In this document: positions 16,689 through 22,215 of the stretch, piece by piece
How positions within the stretch are numbered: the stretch's first letter is position 1
How the letters are laid out: the number at the start of each line of letters is the position of its first letter
DNA from: CAZIKF01 sp964539825
GTDB taxonomy: Bacteria > Muiribacteriota > UBA6191
Length of the DNA: 22,215 nucleotides
Direction: 5' to 3'
NCBI GenBank assembly: GCA_964539825.1
Contig: CAZIKF010000057.1
Location: forward strand, 1 to 22,215
Notes under the pieces: generated by a model
What the model saw: the letters and a program-made list of their open reading frames with translations, nothing else
The model's database searches: none
What the model was told of the DNA's origin: nothing
Program-made: the position numbers and the translations under genes

Positions 16689-17507
16689 TCAAACCAGGTC
16701 TTCAGTGTCATCCTTGCCAAGTATCATCTCGATGCTCTTGAGAAAAGAGTCATGCAAATCCATTTCTTTGTGGGTGGTTAGCTTAAATGCGTACCTGGCT
16801 ACATTGATCCCATCACGGATTGTAAACATCAAATTCCGGGCATGGGATTTTTGTAAAAATTCCACTACATAGCGCAGTAGTGCATCCTCTACAAAGGGTA
16901 CATTTTCTTTGAGAATCGAATATTCCTCATCTTCTGAAGGAAAGTCGATAAAGATACCCGGCTGAATTCTAGAAAGAATATATTCAGGAATTTCGTAGGT
17001 TGAGGAATCCTCATTCATTGTGGTGCAAAAGCAAAAATTTGGATGAGCCTGGATGGTCACACCCGCTACTATTGATTCCACATAACGACGATGATCGAGC
17101 AGGGGGGCCAGAGAAGCCCAGGACTTTTCACTCATCCGATTACCCTCATCTAGTATACAAACTCCTCCCTGAATCACAGCGGTGACTAGTGAAGAGGCCA
17201 CGTACTTTATTTTTTGACCTTCCGCAATTACAGGAGAAATCAATAAGTCTTCAGGACGGGTGTCCATGGTGGCCTGAAAGAGCCAAACAGGTCTGTTCAT
17301 ACTTTGAGCGACCGTATAGGCAAGTGTTGTCTTTCCCACACCAGGTTTACCTATAAGACGGGGATTCATGGGTAAATCTCCAGGAGCAGTTACAGTCCAG
17401 GCAGCTTGAAGCTGCTGAACAACCTCTTCCTGACCTACCCAGCTCATAGCTACCTCCACCTGAGATGCCAGATGGATTTCAACCCCGTTAATTGTGGTTA
17501 TATTCAT
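16689..17507 (-). CDS. MoxR-type AAA+ ATPase
   Basis: 272 aa from an ATG at 17505-17507. This start is chosen over an upstream one at 17552 because AGGAG lies 10 nt before it and the longer form would overlap the deaminase gene by 32 nt. Positions below are in the longer 287-aa form; subtract 15 for the short form. Walker A is GKPGVGKTT (68-76), Walker B ILDEGN (133-138), sensor 1 is Asn180 (CTTMNED), the arginine finger is Arg195 (ILSRIQPG) and a sensor-2-like Arg246 lies in FTIRDGIN. The order matches the MoxR/AAA_5 (CbbQ/NorQ) group, which act as ring-shaped chaperones that remodel or activate partner proteins. The usual VWA partner is not encoded nearby, so the TraB-like and HEAT proteins that follow are the likely partners. 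Confidence 0.9.
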   Translation of the reverse strand: MNITTINGVEIHLASQVEVAMSWVGQEEVVQQLQAAWTVTAPGDLPMNPRLIGKPGVGKTTLAYTVAQSMNRPVWLFQATMDTRPEDLLISPVIAEGQKIKYVASSLVTAVIQGGVCILDEGNRMSEKSWASLAPLLDHRRYVESIVAGVTIQAHPNFCFCTTMNEDSSTYEIPEYILSRIQPGIFIDFPSEDEEYSILKENVPFVEDALLRYVVEFLQKSHARNLMFTIRDGINVARYAFKLTTHKEMDLHDSFLKSIEMILGKDDTEDLV

Positions 17508-17520
17508 CTTCTCTTTACTC

Positions 17521-18567
17521 CTATAAGCAGCGTGATAATTCTTCCTTTGCAAAAGATTTCAATTCATCGGAGGCAAAACTGTGCTGAAAGGAATTCAGTA
17601 AAATTTGAACCATATCAACATCGCTGAGTTCAAAGGTTTGTTGGGTCAGTTCATATTCTCTATTCAGGTCAGTTGAAAAATATACGGGATCATCACTATT
17701 GATCGTAAAAGGGACCTCCGCTTGAAAAAATTGCATCAGGGGATGGTCTTCGAGTTGAGCTACTGATCGGGTCATTAGATTGGAAGTCGGGCAAATTTCC
17801 AAAGGAATTCCCCGGTCGCAGAGAATCTCTAGAAGCTCACGATCATCAGAGCAGTGAATTCCATGTCCGATGCGCTGAGCACCGATCTCCACCGCATCTC
17901 TAACTTCAAGACATGCCTGATGAGCCGGAGGCAGTTCTCCAGCATGGGCAAAAACCTGAAATCCACAGGCCTTAAGTCTTGCAAAGCCCTCTCGAAACAC
18001 AGTCAGTCTGCGTCGATCACCACCCCCGCCTAGCCCAACACCTATCACGTTTCTTAGCCTGTAAAAAATCTTCTCAAGACTCTTTACTTGCCAATCAAAA
18101 ACCTCCTGCGGATAATTCCGAACCAGGTCAACGATCAAGCGAATTACAGGCATGGATTCATCATTCTTTAGCTCTTCTACCGACTGGTCCCAGCCTAGTA
18201 AGACCTCTTCATAGAAAGGAGCGTTATCGAGTATCCCGGATTTACCATGACGCATAAACAGACTGTCAATGGGCGAAATATGGGCCTCAACATAAAGAAT
18301 TTTCTGATCTCGAAAAAATCTTCCTATGGACTGAACAATTCCAGGAAGAATTTCCAGGGGACATTTCTGCTGAAATAGAAGTCCCTGGTGTTCACACCAC
18401 AAGGATATAAACTGACCAAAATGCTCAAACTTGAAGCGACCCTCAAATTCCTCCCTACTCAGGGTAGGATTCCTGAGAAGCTGCAGGGCAAAGAGATCAT
18501 CCTTTTGAATACATCCTTCCATATGAACATGTAGTTCAAACTTTGGTAGGCTGGAATAATCTAGCAC
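17521..18567 (-). CDS. Adenosine deaminase-family enzyme
   Basis: 348 aa from a GTG at 18565-18567, with GGAGG 10 nt upstream and 22 bp after the MoeB stop. A TTG at 18633 would give 370 aa but overlap that gene by 44 nt, so it is less likely. The metal and active-site residues of the family are all present (short form): His13 and His15 (LPKFELHVHMEG), His208/Glu211 (HAGE), His235 (RIGHGIH) and Asp292/Asp293 (NSDDP). It is therefore probably an active zinc-dependent purine (adenosine or adenine) deaminase; the exact substrate cannot be read from this. It is about the normal length of bacterial Add. It lies in the middle of the six-gene unit, just before the MoxR ATPase. Confidence 0.88.
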   Translation of the reverse strand: MLDYSSLPKFELHVHMEGCIQKDDLFALQLLRNPTLSREEFEGRFKFEHFGQFISLWCEHQGLLFQQKCPLEILPGIVQSIGRFFRDQKILYVEAHISPIDSLFMRHGKSGILDNAPFYEEVLLGWDQSVEELKNDESMPVIRLIVDLVRNYPQEVFDWQVKSLEKIFYRLRNVIGVGLGGGGDRRRLTVFREGFARLKACGFQVFAHAGELPPAHQACLEVRDAVEIGAQRIGHGIHCSDDRELLEILCDRGIPLEICPTSNLMTRSVAQLEDHPLMQFFQAEVPFTINSDDPVYFSTDLNREYELTQQTFELSDVDMVQILLNSFQHSFASDELKSFAKEELSRCL

Positions 18568-18589
18568 TGGGTCAAATCCTCCAGATTTC

Positions 18590-19717
18590 CTAATATCGCT
18601 GAATTGAGGGGTCAATCCTGGCCGACCATTCAAGTATACCTCCGGCCAGATTTGAAACCTTTACAAATCCCTTTTTCATCAAAAACTCACAGGCTGTGGC
18701 ACTTCGCTTACCGGATCTGCACATGACGACCACCTCTGCCTGATCATCCAATTCTTCAAATCGAGATTCAAGTTCACCAAGGGGAATCTCAATCACCGGA
18801 TCTAACCTGGCAATGTCCAGCTCAAAGGGCTCACGGACATCCACTAGCAGAAAATCTCTGCCTTCTTTCCTATATTCACTCAGTTCTTCTACTGAGATCT
18901 CCGCAACCTCGGGTCCCATAGTCATACTACACCTCATTTCTTCTGCTACTACTCTATCTATTTGTGGATTTTCAGAACAAATCAGACATTCCGGATTTTT
19001 AGCTATATTCATCTCTCGAAACCGTGTTGCCAGGGCATCATATAGGATCAGGCGACCGATCGCAGGCTTACCGATATTTAAGAGGATCTTAATCGCTTCA
19101 GTTGCCTGCAAGGAACCAAGTACTCCTGGTAACACCCCTAAAACCCCTCCGGCTGAACAGTCTGGAACCAATCCAGCAGGCGGAGGCTTGGGATACAAGC
19201 ATCGATAGCAAGGTCCTTCAGGTGCGCAAAAAACGGAAAATTGTCCTTCAAACCTATAAATTGCCGCGGAAATCAGGGGACGTGAGCCCAGTACACAAGC
19301 ATCATTAAGAATGTATCTGGTAGGAAAATTATCGGTACAGTCAAGAACTAGATCATAGCCCGATATGATTTCAAGTGCCTGCTGCGCACAAACATTTTCA
19401 TTATGAGCCTCAAACTTAAGAAAGGGATTAAGAAGTTCCAGCCTGGATGCCGCGATTTCAGCCTTGGGTCCTCCCACATCCTCTACGGTAAAAAGCACCT
19501 GTCTCTGCAGGTTGGATTCATCCACCCTGTCACCATCGTAGATTCCTATTCTTCCCACACCGGCAGCGCTAAGATAGGAAAGCGCGGGAGCTCCAAGTCC
19601 ACCGGCTCCAACAACTAGAACCGCGCTATTACAAAGCCTGGATTGACCCTTTTCACCGACCTCTGGCAAAACCAGGTGGCGGTGGTATCTACGTAGTTCA
19701 TCCGGGCTGAGACTCAT
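18590..19717 (-). CDS. moeB: MoeB/MoeZ-type E1-like adenylyltransferase fused to a rhodanese domain
   Basis: 375 aa. The ThiF/MoeB/HesA domain (about 1-255) has the ATP loop GAGGLG (37-42), the DGDRVDESNLQRQ segment (61-73), two Zn-binding pairs (Cys170/173 and Cys244/247) and Cys187 in PDCSAGG at the place where the family often has its catalytic cysteine. The C-terminal part (about 275-370) is a rhodanese domain with DVREP (293-297) and active-site Cys333 in CRSGKRS. The pair of domains is that of MoeZ-like proteins, which adenylate the C-terminal glycine of a MoaD/ThiS/CysO-type sulfur carrier and load sulfur on it, for molybdenum cofactor, thiamine or cysteine pathways. No carrier gene is in the window, so the pathway is open. 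The start overlaps the stop of the sulfotransferase gene (TAATG). Confidence 0.92.
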   Translation of the reverse strand: MSLSPDELRRYHRHLVLPEVGEKGQSRLCNSAVLVVGAGGLGAPALSYLSAAGVGRIGIYDGDRVDESNLQRQVLFTVEDVGGPKAEIAASRLELLNPFLKFEAHNENVCAQQALEIISGYDLVLDCTDNFPTRYILNDACVLGSRPLISAAIYRFEGQFSVFCAPEGPCYRCLYPKPPPAGLVPDCSAGGVLGVLPGVLGSLQATEAIKILLNIGKPAIGRLILYDALATRFREMNIAKNPECLICSENPQIDRVVAEEMRCSMTMGPEVAEISVEELSEYRKEGRDFLLVDVREPFELDIARLDPVIEIPLGELESRFEELDDQAEVVVMCRSGKRSATACEFLMKKGFVKVSNLAGGILEWSARIDPSIQRY

Positions 19718-21675
19718 TAATTCCCTGCCAGAGTATCCCTTAAGGGCTGAAAGTATTTCTCAAAGGGTTTCCACTTTCGCAGGGCCGCTTTATAAAGGGG
19801 CTGGCGAACCTGGGTCGAGCTCATTGAAGTTACCGCGCGGTCAGTTTCATAAAATTTCATACATTGATCGTCCCAGGACAGGGAGCAATATTCAAGGATA
19901 CGACGAGTTTCTCTTTCGGGATTCTCCAATAATGCCTCGTAACTTACCTTCAAAATGCGGCCGGGTAGAACAGTATCCCAATGGGTCATGATGTTTTCAT
20001 ATAGTCGGTAATATTCTCCCAGCTCCCTTTGATCATAGGTATAGCGATGAGACTCCGAAAAGTAATTGGTGAAGCAGGAGAAACAGGTATCCATAGGCTC
20101 CCGTACACAGTGAATGATGGGAGCCCTGGGAAGAATGAGATGGATCAAGCCAATATGTCGAAAGTTCTGGGGCATCTTATCAGTGATGTGGGAGAGTCCC
20201 TGAGCATAGGGAAGTACCCGTTCATAGTACTCTTGTCCCAACATCTCAAACCGACTCTCTCCTGTGGTATCAACACCAATCTCAGTCGCAAAGCTTAGCG
20301 GGGAGTTTGGACCAAAGAGTACGAAGGAGAGATCTGTTCGCTCCCCTCCTCCAAAGACTTCCCGGTGAGAGGAAAGAATCTGCTCGATGAGACTGGTTCC
20401 TGAACGGGGCATGCCCAGGATAAAAATAGGAAGTTCGGACTGGCAACCCGGTGCCTTCACTCTATCGAAAAAGGATTTATCGAAAGACTCTTCGATTCTC
20501 TTAAAGGATGCTTCTTCCTCCTTGGGATCATAATCGTTTGAATCCCTGACCCATTTATTTGCCTCTTCATAATGATAAAAAGAATTTTCTATCTCCCCTA
20601 AATCATCATATGCCTTCCCCAGGGCAAAATGCAGATGAAGTCTTTGTAAAGCCGGTAGCGAAGTGCTTTTTAGGAGTTCAAGCATCCTCTGAAGACCATC
20701 ATTTTCCGGGGACCATTTCGTCAATAATCCCCGCAAGCGATAAGCTTCGCAGAGTTCGGGGTAATCTTGACTGATGGAATCATAGTGACTTATAGCTTCA
20801 GATTGCCGTCCCATATCTACCAACATGGCCGCTAAGTTCATCCTTGCTTCAGGATAGTCTGGGCTTAGACTCAGCAAATGGGATAGAACCTCGATAGCTT
20901 CAGGGATTCTCTCTACTGCCTTTAGGGACAGAGCCAGGTTGTTGCAAATGGTGAGATTGGATGGATCCAGGGAAAGAGCTTTCTCCAGGTGGTCGAGGGA
21001 GCCAGGACCATCACCAAGAAGCCGAACCACGCTACCCAGGTTGCTGTAGGATTCAGCATTTGAGGGATCCAGGGCGATTGATTTCTGAAGCAAACCATAA
21101 GCTTCATTTAATTTGCCCGACTCCAAATAACAAACACCCAGGTTGTTAAGGGCTCCGGTGAATTTGGGATTTCTCTCCAGGGCCTGGCAGAAGCAGGATA
21201 TTGCTTCTCTCATTTCACCTTTTTCGTGGAGGACATTCCCCAGGTTATTCCAACAAGAGGGATTATGAGGCCCAAGTTTTGTGGCTTCTCGCCCGGCTTC
21301 TTCTGCCTCATCTGGAAAACCTCGACGCAGTTCGAGAGCACAGAGATGATCCCAGGCCTCTGAATGGGAAGGATCCAAATGAATGGTTTTTCGAAGGGAC
21401 TGAATAGAATCATCAATGCGATCCAGTTCTCGTTGGGCATTGGCCAGGTTATACCAGATTGAGGCCGATGAGGGATTAACCTGTAGAGCCTTGAGAAGAT
21501 GGACTTCTCCCTGCTTCATATCCCCTGATTGACAAAGAAGACACCCCAGCAAGTTGAGCGTATCTGGATGAGAAGGATATTCACAGAGGACTTTTTCATA
21601 AAGAATGCGGGCTTCATCAAGTTTTCCATGCCTATGAAGTTCCAGAGCCCGAGGGAGAAAATCAAGAGAATTCAT
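19717..21675 (-). CDS. TPR-repeat protein fused to a PAPS-dependent sulfotransferase
   Basis: 652 aa from the ATG at 21673-21675, with AGGT 9 nt upstream; another ATG at 21691 would add six residues. Residues about 35-330 (longer 658-aa numbering) hold about eight TPR units of 34 residues (WYNLANAQRELDRIDDSI, ALNNLGVCYLESGKLNEA, SYSNLGSVVRLLGDGPGS). The C-terminal 240 residues form a Sulfotransferase_1/3-type domain with the PAPS 5'-phosphosulfate loop ILGMPRSGTSLIEQ (425-438), the 3'-phosphate-type motif CVREPMDTCFSCF (529-541) and TDKMPQNF (504-511). Such fusions transfer sulfate to proteins or glycans, with the TPRs recruiting the substrate; the substrate here is unknown. First gene of the six-gene minus unit, ending in a TAATG overlap with moeB. 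Confidence 0.93.
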   Translation of the reverse strand: MNSLDFLPRALELHRHGKLDEARILYEKVLCEYPSHPDTLNLLGCLLCQSGDMKQGEVHLLKALQVNPSSASIWYNLANAQRELDRIDDSIQSLRKTIHLDPSHSEAWDHLCALELRRGFPDEAEEAGREATKLGPHNPSCWNNLGNVLHEKGEMREAISCFCQALERNPKFTGALNNLGVCYLESGKLNEAYGLLQKSIALDPSNAESYSNLGSVVRLLGDGPGSLDHLEKALSLDPSNLTICNNLALSLKAVERIPEAIEVLSHLLSLSPDYPEARMNLAAMLVDMGRQSEAISHYDSISQDYPELCEAYRLRGLLTKWSPENDGLQRMLELLKSTSLPALQRLHLHFALGKAYDDLGEIENSFYHYEEANKWVRDSNDYDPKEEEASFKRIEESFDKSFFDRVKAPGCQSELPIFILGMPRSGTSLIEQILSSHREVFGGGERTDLSFVLFGPNSPLSFATEIGVDTTGESRFEMLGQEYYERVLPYAQGLSHITDKMPQNFRHIGLIHLILPRAPIIHCVREPMDTCFSCFTNYFSESHRYTYDQRELGEYYRLYENIMTHWDTVLPGRILKVSYEALLENPERETRRILEYCSLSWDDQCMKFYETDRAVTSMSSTQVRQPLYKAALRKWKPFEKYFQPLRDTLAGN

Positions 21676-21828
21676 AACGCACCAACCTACCATAAGTCCG
21701 TTGAGATGTGCTTCCTTGCACGGCTTCTTTGGTCCGAGTACTTGCTGGGATTCTGGGCATCGAAAAAAGTAAGCGCCTAAAGTAAGATACCCTATAAAAT
21801 CAATCCCAAAGTAGATAGCCGCTACAAG

Positions 21829-22200
21829 ATGAGTGACTCAAAAAAACTGACCTACTTCCTGAGCTTAACTTTTCTACTTTCTTATACTCTTGAATTTTAT
21901 GTAATTTTTAACGGCGGAGTTCAGAGGTTTGGTATCTCCATTTTGATAGGCTTGATGTGGCTGCCGGCAATTTCTAGTTTGATCATAAGAACCGTATCCG
22001 GAGACTGGCAAGATATAGGGATTAAAATAGGCTCGATCAAGAGTCATTTGATCGCATTTTTATTCCCCTTCACTTCCTCCTTCCTTGTTTTCTTAGCATG
22101 CTCATTCTTAGGTTTTAGAGAAATAGGCCTGCTGTCCGGAAGCCAATTAAGTACAGTCATCGGAGATATTGTCAAATCTTGTGTCCTGGCTCAGAGCTAA
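21829..22200 (+). CDS. CPBP-like membrane protein, N-terminal part only, stopped early
   Basis: 123 aa. Three to four hydrophobic segments (about 8-27, 36-53, 69-95) are arranged as in the first half of CPBP-type intramembrane metalloproteases (Abi family), with the MWLPAISSLIIR segment typical of their second helix and a DWQDIGIKIG turn. Proteins of that family are usually 200-300 aa and carry the catalytic EE..R and later HxxxN motifs in the second half; these are not present, and an in-frame TAA stops the frame at 22198-22200. Either the gene is broken by a nonsense change or frameshift, or it is a short relative. The window ends 15 bp later, so the second half cannot be checked. It is divergent from the TPR-sulfotransferase gene. 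The assignment is moderate. Confidence 0.5.
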   Translation: MSDSKKLTYFLSLTFLLSYTLEFYVIFNGGVQRFGISILIGLMWLPAISSLIIRTVSGDWQDIGIKIGSIKSHLIAFLFPFTSSFLVFLACSFLGFREIGLLSGSQLSTVIGDIVKSCVLAQS

Positions 22201-22215
22201 CCTTTCCATTTTTTC

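Noticed and set aside
16689..18567. AAA+ ATPase next to an adenosine deaminase, reminiscent of the RADAR anti-phage system (RdrA/RdrB)
   Set aside because: RdrA and RdrB are much larger, and RdrB is a divergent deaminase. Here the ATPase is a short MoxR type and the deaminase is of ordinary length with all standard active-site residues. The genes also sit in a six-gene unit of other content.

Overview
This is a gene-dense window (genes on both strands, moderate GC) from a Gram-negative bacterium. The evidence for Gram-negative is the number of Sec signal peptides and membrane-anchored proteins, and a TPR-sulfotransferase fusion typical of proteobacteria and relatives. Mixed ATG/GTG/TTG starts, many exported orphan proteins and the family mix would suit a deltaproteobacterial, SAR324-like or Bdellovibrionota-like lineage. 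No marker gene is present, so this placement is only a guess. I see no rRNA, tRNA, CRISPR array, transposase or phage gene.

Layout. (a) 1-855: a possible C-terminal tail of a plus-strand gene carrying a perfect 39-bp (13-codon) tandem repeat, then about 720 bp without a convincing gene but rich in stem-loops, ending in a 73-bp imperfect inverted repeat at 760-832. (b) 856-3720, minus: an exported protein of unknown family followed by a secreted subtilisin-family protease with a CUB-like C-terminal domain. (c) 3926-7261, plus: two adjacent exported proteins of unknown family, 331 and 776 aa. (d) 7299-8807, minus: an exported TPR-like helical protein. (e) 9025-12055, plus: three translationally coupled genes, each with one N-terminal membrane segment; the last ends in an Asp-box beta-propeller-like domain. 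(f) 12076-21675, minus: a compact six-gene unit, in transcription order TPR-sulfotransferase, MoeB/MoeZ-type E1-rhodanese, adenosine deaminase-family protein, MoxR-type AAA+ ATPase, TraB/DUF5682-like protein, HEAT-repeat protein with one membrane segment. (g) 21829-22200, plus: the start of a CPBP-like membrane protein, stopped early.

How the genes may work together. The left two thirds is mainly an envelope and secretome locus: protease, orphan exported proteins and membrane-tethered modules. The right third looks like one transcript. Its first three genes are recognisable enzymes (sulfo-group transfer, sulfur-carrier activation, purine deamination). Its last three form the most unusual group: a MoxR ATPase next to a TraB/DUF5682-like protein with a long unassigned C-terminal half, and a HEAT scaffold that crosses the membrane. 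MoxR ATPases normally pair with VWA-domain proteins. No VWA motif is visible here, so the HEAT and TraB-like proteins are candidate replacement partners. This is my main candidate for an undescribed system, and it is an inference from domain content and spacing.
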